Shown here: positions 36,454-45,369 of the stretch, piece by piece
Layout: every line of letters begins with the position of its first letter
How positions within the stretch are numbered: position 1 is the first letter of the stretch
Source: Microbulbifer hainanensis
GTDB lineage: Bacteria; Pseudomonadota; Gammaproteobacteria; Pseudomonadales; Cellvibrionaceae
Length of the DNA stretch: 64,000 nt
Direction: 5' to 3'
Assembly: GCF_014904735.1 (NCBI RefSeq)
Contig: NZ_JACZCR010000003.1
Location: 186,001 to 250,000, forward strand
Notes under the pieces: model-generated
The model's database searches: none
What the model was told of the DNA's origin: nothing
The model's input: only the letters and a program-made list of their open reading frames with translations
Program-made: the position numbers and the translations under genes

Positions 36454-38019
36454 TTATATTTTTTGCAAACCGTACTGCTTGATCTTTTCGATCAATGCGC
36501 GATGTCCCGGTAACTCCTGCGACAGGCTACGTGAATACGCTTTTATACGTTCGAACTGCTGGTGCGCCATCTGACGATTCGGATAACGAGCAGCTGTTTC
36601 CCCCAGCGCCGTCTCGAAACCCATGCCGTAGAGCACATACTGGTAATTGGGGAGATTGAAAATCTCAAATCGACTGGGGAAATCGTATTGCGTCGGCGGT
36701 TGATATCGCCACAAGGCGAGCTTTTCCCTCAATGCCTCGGGAATGCTTTCTGCACTCCGATTATCCAGCCAGAAATCCGTGTCGCTGCGCCGGGATATGC
36801 AGTAGTGCAACTTGATAAATTCAATCACGCGATCCCAAGAGTAGCGCACTGATCGATTGAAGGCGCGCGCCGCTATATCCATCACGCTTTTTTCCGTGGG
36901 TATGGTATCGGCAAGCATCTGCGCGGTTGCATCGTAAACCAGGATGCCCGTGGCCTCGAGTGGCTCGACAAATCCCTGGGACAAGCCGATCGCCACACAG
37001 TTGCGGCGCCAGAAGCGCTCCCGATACCCCACCTTCATCGGGATTCGGCGCACCTGTGCAGACTCTCCCTGGGCACCGAGATATTGTCGAAATACAGATT
37101 CGGCGCGCTCATGATCCGTATGGGCACTGGAGTAGACATAGCCGGATCCACGCCGCCCCGGCAGCCCGATATCCCAGATCCAGCCATTCTCTTGCGCTGT
37201 CGCAATCGTGTAGCTCGGAATCGGCGCATCCGGTTCACCATAAGGCACCTGCGCCGCCAGCGCATAATCGGCAAAGAGAATATCTTTGCGATCGATGAAC
37301 TCCACACCCAGCGCTTCGCCGAGCAGCAACGAGCGGAAGCCGGTGCAATCGACAAAGAGATCAGCTTCCAGTTCACCGTACTGGTCGGTGACTATCGCAG
37401 CTATATCCCCGCTTGCAGCCAGACGAACATCCACAACATTCGCCAAAAGGTGCCGCACGCCGAGGTTGTCAACCGCGTGTCGGGCAAGCAGCCCGGCAAA
37501 CTTGCCCGCGTCCAGGTGATAAGCGTAGCTGGTGTGCCCCTGGTATTCGGACTGGGAAATCGTTTTCGGGCCCAGCCCCCGATCACAGATATGCGCCTGA
37601 ACCGATACCGCATCGGCATAGGGCACTCGTCCGTGTTGCGACTCAAGCCAATAAGGGGTCAGATCCCCGAGAGAGTTTTCGGGGTAATCGAATACATGGT
37701 GGTAGTAACTTTCACCGGGGGTCTCGGGCGTATTCACCCAGTCGACGAACTTGATGCTCTGCTTGAAGCTGACGTCGCACTCGCGGATAAATTCCGCTTC
37801 ACTGATTCCCAGTGAATGCAGGCTCTGCCGGATTGCCGGCACCGTACCCTCGCCGACACCGATAGTGGGAATATCTGCGGATTCAACGAGGGTGACGCGG
37901 ATACCGTTTGGCGCATTGGCTGAAAGCTTTCGCGCGAGATGACAGGCCGTCAACCAGCCGGCCGTGCCACCCCCTACGATCAATATATGTTTGATCGCAC
38001 CCGTTGCGTCTCTGGTCAT
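36454..38019 (-). CDS. Flavin-dependent halogenase-like protein B (tryptophan halogenase family)
   Basis: A 521-residue paralogue of the neighbouring gene, with VGGGTAGW (15-22), VGEGTVP, the catalytic Lys K86 (DVSFKQS), W280-x-W282-D-I, and GFVEPLEATG. The catalytic Glu (E355) is kept, but the next residue is Ala (A356) where PrnA, RebH and protein A have Ser. That change may lower or alter activity. It is 20 bases after sapC and seven before protein A. The GEGTVP variant puts it nearer to indole-type halogenases of marine bacteria than to PrnA (from memory of the family). Confidence 0.87.
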   Translation of the reverse strand: MTRDATGAIKHILIVGGGTAGWLTACHLARKLSANAPNGIRVTLVESADIPTIGVGEGTVPAIRQSLHSLGISEAEFIRECDVSFKQSIKFVDWVNTPETPGESYYHHVFDYPENSLGDLTPYWLESQHGRVPYADAVSVQAHICDRGLGPKTISQSEYQGHTSYAYHLDAGKFAGLLARHAVDNLGVRHLLANVVDVRLAASGDIAAIVTDQYGELEADLFVDCTGFRSLLLGEALGVEFIDRKDILFADYALAAQVPYGEPDAPIPSYTIATAQENGWIWDIGLPGRRGSGYVYSSAHTDHERAESVFRQYLGAQGESAQVRRIPMKVGYRERFWRRNCVAIGLSQGFVEPLEATGILVYDATAQMLADTIPTEKSVMDIAARAFNRSVRYSWDRVIEFIKLHYCISRRSDTDFWLDNRSAESIPEALREKLALWRYQPPTQYDFPSRFEIFNLPNYQYVLYGMGFETALGETAARYPNRQMAHQQFERIKAYSRSLSQELPGHRALIEKIKQYGLQKI

Positions 38020-38039
38020 TGATCCGCTTCAGGTTGAGA

Positions 38040-38762
38040 TCAGGACGCTGCTGCGGCCTGCATCTGAGCCAGCTTGGAGAACTGGTGCAGAGAACCGAGC
38101 TGTGCGAACAGCGGCGGGAGGAAGCCACGCTTGCGGAAGTCTGCAAAGTCTTCTTCGCTCAGTTCGTTCAGCTTCTTCTCATCCACAATGTACAGGCCAT
38201 TGAGGTTGATACGCTCTTCGCCAGCATTGACTGTAACGGACTGCTCAGTCAGCAACTCTTTCTCGACCAGTACTTCGACAAACGCCTTGGTCAGGCGGTC
38301 ACTTTCCAGGAAGTTGACCAGGTTTTCCTTCTTGGCCTTCAGGTAATCGGTTTCTTCACCCTCGTCGGTAAAGAGCGCATTGCCCTCTTCCTCGCCAACC
38401 AGCGGGCTATTTTCGACCAGGGCCACCATCAGCTGTTCCTGATTCTCCCCTGCCGGCGCCAGCATAAACGGATGATTGCGGATGCTGCCGGGTACGAATA
38501 CGCCCTTCCACTTGTCACCGTCGACGAACAGGTTTTCGCCAACTTTAAGGCCAAACAAGGCTACGGACTGAAACTGGCCCGTCTCGGAATTCTTGACAAA
38601 AACAATCGGGTATTCGGCACCCAGACGGCTGAACTCGTGCGCAGTGACCGGAACCATGTGGCTCGACTTTACATGCTCGAAGCTGCCCAGCTCGCGGACT
38701 TTCAGCTTGCCGTGCACATCACTGCGGAGGGGGACAACTTTAGGAGACTGATTACTCGTCAT
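38040..38762 (-). CDS. SapC family protein
   Basis: A 240-residue protein of the SapC family (PF07277), first described beside an S-layer gene in Campylobacter. It has HMVPVTAHEFSRLGAEYPIVFVK (split: VPVTAHEF and YPIVFVKN), GENLFVDGDKW and PFMLAPAGE, and no signal peptide or membrane helix. Here, as in Xanthomonas and Caulobacter sugar loci, it stands next to a TonB receptor and a halogenase gene. No S-layer gene is seen. Its biochemical role is unknown; a cytoplasmic helper of the halogenases is one possibility. Confidence 0.88.
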   Translation of the reverse strand: MTSNQSPKVVPLRSDVHGKLKVRELGSFEHVKSSHMVPVTAHEFSRLGAEYPIVFVKNSETGQFQSVALFGLKVGENLFVDGDKWKGVFVPGSIRNHPFMLAPAGENQEQLMVALVENSPLVGEEEGNALFTDEGEETDYLKAKKENLVNFLESDRLTKAFVEVLVEKELLTEQSVTVNAGEERINLNGLYIVDEKKLNELSEEDFADFRKRGFLPPLFAQLGSLHQFSKLAQMQAAAAS

Positions 38763-38822
38763 ACAACACCATCAAAAATTAGGTTGGTTATTTTACTTAG
38801 CCAGCCCAGTATATTTTTCATA

Positions 38823-38855
38823 CGAAAAAAGGGAAGCAAAACTTCCCTTTTTTCG
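38823..38855 (-). terminator. Terminator or attenuator between the receptor gene and sapC
   Basis: CGAAAAAAGGGAAG (38823-38836) and CTTCCCTTTTTTCG (38842-38855) form a perfect 14-base stem with T-runs in both directions. No promoter was recognised between it and sapC (38762). It likely allows partial read-through, so the receptor is made in excess over SapC and the halogenases. Confidence 0.85.
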
Positions 38856-38880
38856 GTACTTCTATATCACTAGCTCTGGA

Positions 38881-41607
38881 TCAGAACTTGGCGGAAACAC
38901 CCAGGTTCACGCGACGAGCAGTTTCGTACTCGTACAGCGGGAAACCAGGAGTAAAGCCGGTACCCGGAGCGTTCTCTGAGTTGTTACCGATTTGAACAGC
39001 ATCTTCAGCCAGCAGGTTATTGGCATCCAGCTTGACATCTACGTTGTCAGTTGCGTGCCAGACCGCGCTCATATCGAGGCTGCCGAAGTCTTCGTTCAGG
39101 CGGTTACCGTAAGAGCCAGACTCACGGATCATGTACTCGCTGCGCCAGTTGTAGGCGAGGCGAACAGAGACCATCTCGTTCTCGTAGTAACCAGTCAGGT
39201 TGTAGACATTTTTGGAACTGTCGCTCAGGAACGGATTACCGTCGGTAAAGGTATCTTTGCCAGTTCCGGTGTCAGTCCATGTGTAATTGACGATGCTACC
39301 AAAGCCGTTACCGAAGTCCTGCTGGTAACCCAGCTCAATGCCTTTGATCTTGGCACTTTCGCCGTTGTCTTTCTCCTGAACGGTCCAGCCGAACGCAGCC
39401 TCGCGATCAGGCAGAGCAAACGGGATCTCGCCGGCACTGGCCTGGTACTCGCTGATGGTTACGAAGTTCGCTACGTCTTTATAGAAGACACCGGCGGACA
39501 GCAGTGAACCTTCATCGAAGTACCATTCGATACCCAGATCAGCCTGGTTCGCGGTAAAAGGCTTCAGGCCAACGTTACCGGCAACCCAGTACTGGTTATT
39601 GTCCTGCTCATCGTTGGCACCGATGGGGCTCGGGTTTACATACATGTCGACGTACTGCGGGCGTGCCATCACTTTGGCAACGGAAGTCCGCAGAATCAGG
39701 TCTTCAGCGAGATCGTAAGCCAGGTTAAAGCTTGGCAAGATTTCAGCGTAATCCGCGCTGGTCTTGGTTTTCTGGCCGTCGAGATAATAGGTGGAAGTCG
39801 CATCGGTAGTGACGTAACGGATACCGAAGTTACCGCGTACGCGATCGGCATCGAAGGTCGCCATGGCATACAGCGCTGTATTGGTTTCATCAATCTCGCT
39901 GTAGGAGCCAAGGTCTTCGGTTTTACCCGTCGTGATGCTTCTTGCCCAATTTTTCAGCTTGTCCGCATCCAGCTTGAGGATCTTGTAACCGCCAGCACCG
40001 GCATCGATAGTTCCATCCGCATAAGATGCAGTATCGAGGATCAAGTATTGGTTTGCCAACTCCTGCTCATATGCAGCAAGCGCGATCGTTTCCGGATGGC
40101 TAGTAACAAAGGCAGCCTGGTCATCCGCGCTCATCGGCGTCCCAGAAGCCTCTGCAGCCGAAACAGCATCGGCCAGATCGGCTGAAACGATGGCATTTGC
40201 CGCCGCTGCCGCGGGGTCATATGCGTCGTTGTACTTGTTATTGAAGAAGAATTGACGGCTAGTCGTATTGTGCTCAGTGCGCTTAATACCGGTCTTGATG
40301 GCATTGATCGCTCCAAACTCCACGTCAAACTTTGCGTCTGCTTGGAAGTAGGTTTCGTCGTCGGTCTTCGGCGTTTCATTGAATGTAGCACCTGATCCCA
40401 TGCGAACGGTGCTGGGCACGTAACCAGCCATATCGAAACCGTTCAGGTCCCAGTTCTGGCCGCCACCAAAGAAATCGTAGCTGCCACCCGGGATCGGGGT
40501 GCCGCCAGTGCCGTCTTCAACGACCATCTCGAAGTCGGTACCGCCGGTAGAGGTGGTCTTGCCCACCTGGAAGCTGAGTTCATAGCCTTCACCGGTGTAC
40601 TCGGTCTTCAGATCGTACACGTCGGAATTCATGGTGGCTTCACGCGGGCGAGCCTGCCAGTAAGCGACATTCAGCGGGCCGCGGGCAGTCGTGCCGTTGA
40701 TCTGGTCAGACGGATCTACGTCGACACCACACCAGCCGCAGTTGCCCTGGGTCAGCCAGAGAGCGTAGTTGGTATTGTCCGCTGCCATCTCCATGTTCAT
40801 CGCGTTGAACACGATGTCCAGGTTTTCAGTCGGCTGGTACTGGAAAGTAGCGGAAACTGCTGAGCGCTCGCGCTGCTGCTCAAAGGCAACAGGACCTGCG
40901 CCCCACTCCCAGAAAGCCTCGTTGCCCTGACGCTGCAGGTGACGCTCCTGGGAAACGGCGGAGACCAGTACACCGAAGGTCTCGGAATCATTTTTCCAGC
41001 TGCCAAGACCGGAAAACTGCGGATCAGTTTCGCCGGAATCAGACTGGCGCGATGCTTCGACAGAGCCCTGCAGGGTCATGGAATCGAGGTCGAGCGGCTT
41101 ACGGGTTTCGATCTCGACAGTACCGCCGATACCGCCCTCAGCCAGGTCGGCCTGAGAACTCTTATAGACCTTGATATTACCGACCAGCTCAGACGGCAGC
41201 AGCTCGTAGTTGAAGCTGCGCTTGGCCGGCTCCAGAACAAACCAGCCGGTAGAAGCTACATTCTGACCGTTCAGCGTTGTCAGTGTCAGGTCGTTACCTG
41301 CGCCACGGATAGAAACGGCGGCACCTTCACCAAACTGGCGCTGAATGGTTACACCGGGAACGCGCTGCAGGGATTCCGCGACGTTTTTATCCGGGAACTT
41401 GCCGATATCTTCAGAAGAGATTGCATCTACGATCGAGTAGGAATCACGTTTGGTGCTGAGGGCATCCTGCAGAGAACCACGAATACCGGTAACGGTAACC
41501 TCTTCAAGAGCCTCACCGGAGGTTTGGGCAACTGCGAGCGGAGCCATGAGGCCGCCACTGAGTACCGCCGCACTGATGGAGAGTGCGAGTTTGTTGCGCT
41601 TAAGCAT
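38881..41607 (-). CDS. TonB-dependent receptor, probably for N-acetylglucosamine or chitooligosaccharides
   Basis: Outer membrane receptor of 908 residues of the Xanthomonas/Caulobacter type. A signal peptide (about 1-27, ending AVAQ) is followed by a TonB box (ALEEVTVTG), a plug domain (SIVDAISSEDIGKFPDKNVAESLQRVPG begins near 57, split here as SEDIGKFPDKNVAESLQ), and a 22-strand barrel ending in a terminal Phe (NLGVSAKF). GGAAGGGGA precedes the ATG. Two NagR-type operators lie 68-109 bases upstream. With nagP, nagK, nagA and the same operator at other nag genes, GlcNAc or chitin fragments are the likely ligands. Confidence 0.9.
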   Translation of the reverse strand: MLKRNKLALSISAAVLSGGLMAPLAVAQTSGEALEEVTVTGIRGSLQDALSTKRDSYSIVDAISSEDIGKFPDKNVAESLQRVPGVTIQRQFGEGAAVSIRGAGNDLTLTTLNGQNVASTGWFVLEPAKRSFNYELLPSELVGNIKVYKSSQADLAEGGIGGTVEIETRKPLDLDSMTLQGSVEASRQSDSGETDPQFSGLGSWKNDSETFGVLVSAVSQERHLQRQGNEAFWEWGAGPVAFEQQRERSAVSATFQYQPTENLDIVFNAMNMEMAADNTNYALWLTQGNCGWCGVDVDPSDQINGTTARGPLNVAYWQARPREATMNSDVYDLKTEYTGEGYELSFQVGKTTSTGGTDFEMVVEDGTGGTPIPGGSYDFFGGGQNWDLNGFDMAGYVPSTVRMGSGATFNETPKTDDETYFQADAKFDVEFGAINAIKTGIKRTEHNTTSRQFFFNNKYNDAYDPAAAAANAIVSADLADAVSAAEASGTPMSADDQAAFVTSHPETIALAAYEQELANQYLILDTASYADGTIDAGAGGYKILKLDADKLKNWARSITTGKTEDLGSYSEIDETNTALYAMATFDADRVRGNFGIRYVTTDATSTYYLDGQKTKTSADYAEILPSFNLAYDLAEDLILRTSVAKVMARPQYVDMYVNPSPIGANDEQDNNQYWVAGNVGLKPFTANQADLGIEWYFDEGSLLSAGVFYKDVANFVTISEYQASAGEIPFALPDREAAFGWTVQEKDNGESAKIKGIELGYQQDFGNGFGSIVNYTWTDTGTGKDTFTDGNPFLSDSSKNVYNLTGYYENEMVSVRLAYNWRSEYMIRESGSYGNRLNEDFGSLDMSAVWHATDNVDVKLDANNLLAEDAVQIGNNSENAPGTGFTPGFPLYEYETARRVNLGVSAKF

Positions 41608-41674
41608 CGATTTCCCCTTCCTTTTTTATTGATATAAAGGTTTGGTTAGAAATTTTTTTCACCTTGTACCGCCA

Positions 41675-41692
41675 AATGATAGCGCTGTCATT
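41675..41692. promoter_or_regulatory. NagR-type operator 1 (receptor operon)
   Basis: AATGATAGCGCTGTCATT, a nearly perfect palindrome around AGCGCT, 68 bases before the receptor start. The same motif occurs four more times in the window, each before a sugar gene. Confidence 0.85.
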
Positions 41693-41698
41693 CCTTAT

Positions 41699-41716
41699 TA
41701 TGATAGCGCTGTCATT
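41699..41716. promoter_or_regulatory. NagR-type operator 2 (receptor operon)
   Basis: TATGATAGCGCTGTCATT; 16 of its bases match operator 1 exactly in a row. Centre-to-centre distance to operator 1 is 24 bases. The pair probably gives tight repression of the receptor operon. Confidence 0.85.
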
Positions 41717-42040
41717 CTCACGATTGACAATACACAGAAAAAAAATAAAAAGCTACTGCTTTGCCGGCCATTTACCCGGAGTACCGGGCGTTTTAACGCA
41801 CTTCGTTTATATGGCAACTATTAGCAACATAAAAAACGTTTAATAAACAATAACTTAAATTAACTTGTCACCATTCGCAAAAAGCGAATCAAAAAGTCAC
41901 ATATGGCAGGATTGAGAAAAGGCGCCCCGCAAAAGCGAACAATGATTAAACACTTTTGTGCTAAGAGATTGAAGATAAGCAATTAGAACATTTGTTCTGC
42001 TGCCACCAATGCGGCAGCAGAACAAATCGTTGGGGAGGGG
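41717..42040. other. AT-rich intergenic region with the pyk terminator hairpin
   Basis: No gene is visible. ATTTGTTCTGCTGCC (41990-42004) pairs with GGCAGCAGAACAAAT (42013-42027) in a perfect 15-base stem, 14 bases after the pyk stop on the minus strand; it lacks a T-run but is probably the end of the pyk transcript. A smaller CCCGG-AGTA-CCGGG hairpin lies at 41775-41788. The stretch 41820-41980 is unusually AT-rich for this genome. Confidence 0.6.
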
Positions 42041-43477
42041 TTACTCGATTTCCTTAATACGCATCGAGTTGGTGTGGCCACCCGCGTTCAGGCGTTCGCC
42101 CTGGGTGATCAATACGCGCTGCCCTTTGTGCAGATCCAGGTGGGCGCGCAGCACTTCAATAATCGACTCGGTCAGATGACCCAGGGGCACCGAAGCGGGA
42201 TCGAAGTCCACCGGCTCCACGCCGCGCAGCAGTACCAGCTGGCGGGCGACCCGCGGGTGGCGGGTGAGCGCGTAGATCGGCAGCTGGGTGGTAGCGCGGG
42301 ACATGATACGGGGCGTGCGGCCGGACTCGGTCAGCGCCGCGATCGCACACAAATTCTCTACCCGGGCTGCCACATCGATGGCCGCCTGGGCAATTACGGT
42401 ATCAATACGATTGGAGGCACTCTGGTTTGCAGCCGGGCGCTGAACACTACCCAGGTACTGTTCGGCGCCGACGATGACCTCGCTCATCGACTCGACTGCA
42501 GCCACCGGAAAATCGCCCGCCGCAGTTTCCGCCGACAGCATCACCGCATCGGTGCCGTCGAGCACGGCGTTCGCCACATCCATTACCTCCGCACGCGTGG
42601 GCGTGGGGCTGGTGATCATCGATTCCATCATCTGAGTCGCGGTAATAACACCGCGATTCAACGCATTCGCACGATTGATCAGCTTTTTCTGCACGCCGAT
42701 CAGCGCCGGATCACCGATCTCCACGCCAAGATCGCCGCGCGCCACCATTACCGCATCGGCGGCCAGGATAAGGTTGTCCATCTGCTCATCGTCCGCAACG
42801 GCTTCCGCACGCTCGACCTTGGCAACGATGGCCGCCTGACTACCCGCTTCCAGCATGGCCTTACGGGCAGTTTCAAGATCCTCGGCACAGCGCGGAAAGC
42901 TCACCGCGAGGAAATCCACTTCCAGCTCTGCCGCGAGCTTGATATCGCGGTAATCCTTCTCTGTCAGCGCCGGCGCAGACAATCCGCCACCCAGCAGGTT
43001 GATGCCCTTGTTGTTGGAGAGCTTGCCACCCTGCAACACCCGACAGAAGAGTTTCTGTGCCGTGGTGCCCGTTACCTCCAGGCGGATTTTGCCATCGTCC
43101 AACAACAGGATATTGCCGGTCTTGCAGTCACTGATCAGGCTCGGGTAATCGACACTGACCCGATGGCTGTCGCCGCCATCGGCCGGACAATCCAGATCCA
43201 GGGCAAACTCGCTGTTGTTCTCGAGCCACACACTGCCCTTGGCGAAGCGGGCAATGCGGATTTTCGGCCCCTGCAGGTCGCCGAGCACAGCGACGGTTTT
43301 GCCCTGGGCTGTAGCGGCGCGGCGAACTTCGTCGACGCGGCGACGGTGATCTTCGGCACTGCCGTGAGAGAAGTTGAGGCGCACGATATTGACGCCCGCA
43401 CGCACCATTTCTTCAATGACGCGGGGCTTGTCTGTACCGGGACCTAAGGTGGCGACGATTTTGGTGTGGCGAATCAT
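42041..43477 (-). CDS. pyk: Pyruvate kinase
   Basis: Converts phosphoenolpyruvate and ADP to pyruvate and ATP. The 478-residue product has TKIVATLGPGTDKPRVIEEM, VRLNFSHGSAEDH, GDLQGPKIRIARF, the active site MVARGDLGVEIG, and the C-terminal domain with GVEPVDFD. It is most like the PykA type. It is downstream of gap, with a terminator-like hairpin between, and close to the Entner-Doudoroff genes. Confidence 0.95.
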   Translation of the reverse strand: MIRHTKIVATLGPGTDKPRVIEEMVRAGVNIVRLNFSHGSAEDHRRRVDEVRRAATAQGKTVAVLGDLQGPKIRIARFAKGSVWLENNSEFALDLDCPADGGDSHRVSVDYPSLISDCKTGNILLLDDGKIRLEVTGTTAQKLFCRVLQGGKLSNNKGINLLGGGLSAPALTEKDYRDIKLAAELEVDFLAVSFPRCAEDLETARKAMLEAGSQAAIVAKVERAEAVADDEQMDNLILAADAVMVARGDLGVEIGDPALIGVQKKLINRANALNRGVITATQMMESMITSPTPTRAEVMDVANAVLDGTDAVMLSAETAAGDFPVAAVESMSEVIVGAEQYLGSVQRPAANQSASNRIDTVIAQAAIDVAARVENLCAIAALTESGRTPRIMSRATTQLPIYALTRHPRVARQLVLLRGVEPVDFDPASVPLGHLTESIIEVLRAHLDLHKGQRVLITQGERLNAGGHTNSMRIKEIE

Positions 43478-43508
43478 GGGATCCAGTTGAAATTTATTTT
43501 AACGAAAA

Positions 43509-43527
43509 GGGAGAGGAAACCTCTCCC
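43509..43527 (-). terminator. Terminator after gap
   Basis: GGGAGAGG-AAA-CCTCTCCC is a perfect 8-base stem. On the minus strand it is followed by CTTTTCGTT. It ends or attenuates the pgi-to-gap transcript before pyk; the pyk start is only 32 bases further on. Confidence 0.75.
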
Positions 43528-43570
43528 GTGAACCACTTCCTGCAGAAGCGGCATAAATCCGTGTTACCGG

Positions 43571-44605
43571 TCAGGCGAATTCAGCTTGCGGCTTTTTTAC
43601 GTTCAGAGCCTCCGCCATTGCCAGGCTGGTATCCAGCATGCGGTGCGAGAAGCCCCACTCGTTGTCGTACCAGGCCATCACTTTCACCAGGTTACCGTTT
43701 ACGCGCGTGTGGCTGGAATCAAAATGGCTGGATGCCGTAGTGTGGTTGAAGTCCGAGGAAACCAGCGGCTGGTCACAATAAGTGAGAACACCTTCGCTGG
43801 ACTGAGCGGCCCGCTGCATAATCGCGTTGACTTCTTCCGCTGTCGTCTCACGGCCGGCAATAAACTGGCAGTCCACCAGAGAAACGTTGTTGACCGGGAC
43901 CCGTACGGCCATACCGTCGAGCAGTCCTTTCAGTTCCGGCAAAACCAGGCCAACCGCAGCCGCCGCTCCGGTTTTGGTAGGAATCATGTTGTCGGCTGCC
44001 GCACGGGCGCGATAGATATCCGCGTGCACGGCATCCTGGGTATTCTGGTCGTTGGTGTAGGCGTGCACCGTAGTCATAAAACCGCGCTCAACACCCAACT
44101 CGCGGTGCAGCGCCTTGGCCACAGGCGCAAGGCAATTGGTGGTGCAAGAAGCGTTAGAAACAATCTTGTGATCTGCTGTCAGTTTGTCGTGATTCACACC
44201 GTAGACCACGGTGAGGTCGGCGTCCTTGGAAGGAGCTGAAATCAACACCGCCTTGGCACCCGCCTGCAAGTGGGCGGAGGCGGTGTCTTTGGTGGTGAAG
44301 CGACCAGTGCACTCGAGCACTAGGTCCACACCCAGTTCTTTCCACGGCAGCTGTGCCGGGTCACGCTCCTGGCAGACGCGCACGCGATCGCCGCCGATCA
44401 CCAGCGTATCACCGTCGACGGCCACATCGGTAGCGAAGCGACCGTGAATAGTATCGAAACGGGTGAGGTGCGCATTGGACTCTACCGGCGCCAGATCATT
44501 GATCGCGACAAGTTGCACACGATCGCCGTAGCCGGACTCATAGATTGCGCGGGTAACATTGCGGCCGATGCGGCCATAGCCATTGATGGCAATTTTAATT
44601 TTCAT
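43571..44605 (-). CDS. gap: Glyceraldehyde-3-phosphate dehydrogenase, type I
   Basis: Oxidises glyceraldehyde 3-phosphate, a product of Eda, to 1,3-bisphosphoglycerate. The 344-residue product has the dinucleotide fold NGYGRIGRN, the NAD-selecting Asp D37 (AINDL), the catalytic C154 in NASCTTN and [15 protein letters not shown] near the end. It follows eda by 90 bases. Its place beside the Entner-Doudoroff genes is shared with pseudomonads. Confidence 0.96.
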   Translation of the reverse strand: MKIKIAINGYGRIGRNVTRAIYESGYGDRVQLVAINDLAPVESNAHLTRFDTIHGRFATDVAVDGDTLVIGGDRVRVCQERDPAQLPWKELGVDLVLECTGRFTTKDTASAHLQAGAKAVLISAPSKDADLTVVYGVNHDKLTADHKIVSNASCTTNCLAPVAKALHRELGVERGFMTTVHAYTNDQNTQDAVHADIYRARAAADNMIPTKTGAAAAVGLVLPELKGLLDGMAVRVPVNNVSLVDCQFIAGRETTAEEVNAIMQRAAQSSEGVLTYCDQPLVSSDFNHTTASSHFDSSHTRVNGNLVKVMAWYDNEWGFSHRMLDTSLAMAEALNVKKPQAEFA

Positions 44606-44695
44606 CTCGCTAGCCTCTATTCCTAAATTTGTTCCTTGCTAATTCACTACCCGACGCGCTCTGGTTCGCGCGATTGGTCTCGGCAACTCTTCACA

Positions 44696-45328
44696 TCAGC
44701 TGGATTGCAGCGCCTTCGCTTCTTTGGCCAGACGGGTAATCTCCGCCCAATCCTTGTCCTGAACCAGTTTCGGCCCAGCCATCCAGGAACCACCAACGCA
44801 GACCACATTGGGTAGGGCCAGGTATTCCGCAGCGTTGCCCGGACCGATACCGCCAGTGGGGCAGAACTTCACGCCCGGCAGCGGGCCACCGATGGATTTC
44901 AGCATGGGCACGCCACCGGCGGCTTGGGCCGGGAAAAACTTCTGATAGTGATAGCCGCGCTCCAACAGGCGCATGACTTCGGACGGACCAGCCGCACCGG
45001 GCAGCAGCGGCACATCAACCTTATCCGCGGCGTCCAGCAGTGCCTCGGTGGCACCGGGGCTGACCATGAAACTCGCGCCGGCATCGACCGAGCGGCGCAG
45101 GTCATCGGCATTCAGCACGGTGCCGGTACCCACATGCGCATCCGGCAGGTGCTTGGCGATCTCGGCTACCGCCGCCAATGCAGATGGCGTGCGCAGGGTG
45201 ATTTCGAGCACATTCAATCCGCCCTCCACCAGTGCCTGTGCCAGCGGCAGCGCATCTTCAACTTTGTCGATTACCAGTACCGGTACTACACCGGCCTGGG
45301 CCAATACTTCTGCGAGCTTCTGTTGCAT
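44696..45328 (-). CDS. eda: KDPG/KHG aldolase
   Basis: Splits 2-keto-3-deoxy-6-phosphogluconate into pyruvate and glyceraldehyde 3-phosphate, the last Entner-Doudoroff step. The 210-residue product has LEITLRTPSAL with E42 and R46, GTGTVLN, and the Schiff-base Lys K130 in YHYQKFFPAQAAGG. Length is normal. It follows pgl by 41 bases. Confidence 0.96.
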   Translation of the reverse strand: MQQKLAEVLAQAGVVPVLVIDKVEDALPLAQALVEGGLNVLEITLRTPSALAAVAEIAKHLPDAHVGTGTVLNADDLRRSVDAGASFMVSPGATEALLDAADKVDVPLLPGAAGPSEVMRLLERGYHYQKFFPAQAAGGVPMLKSIGGPLPGVKFCPTGGIGPGNAAEYLALPNVVCVGGSWMAGPKLVQDKDWAEITRLAKEAKALQSS

Positions 45329-45369
45329 AAATCCTTTCCCGTTAAATTCAGACCTTCGAGTTCAAGGGC

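Noticed and set aside
34917-38019. Halogenase genes as part of an antibiotic cluster
   Set aside because: No polyketide, peptide synthase or other tailoring genes are near. The neighbours are a sugar receptor, sapC and a permease.
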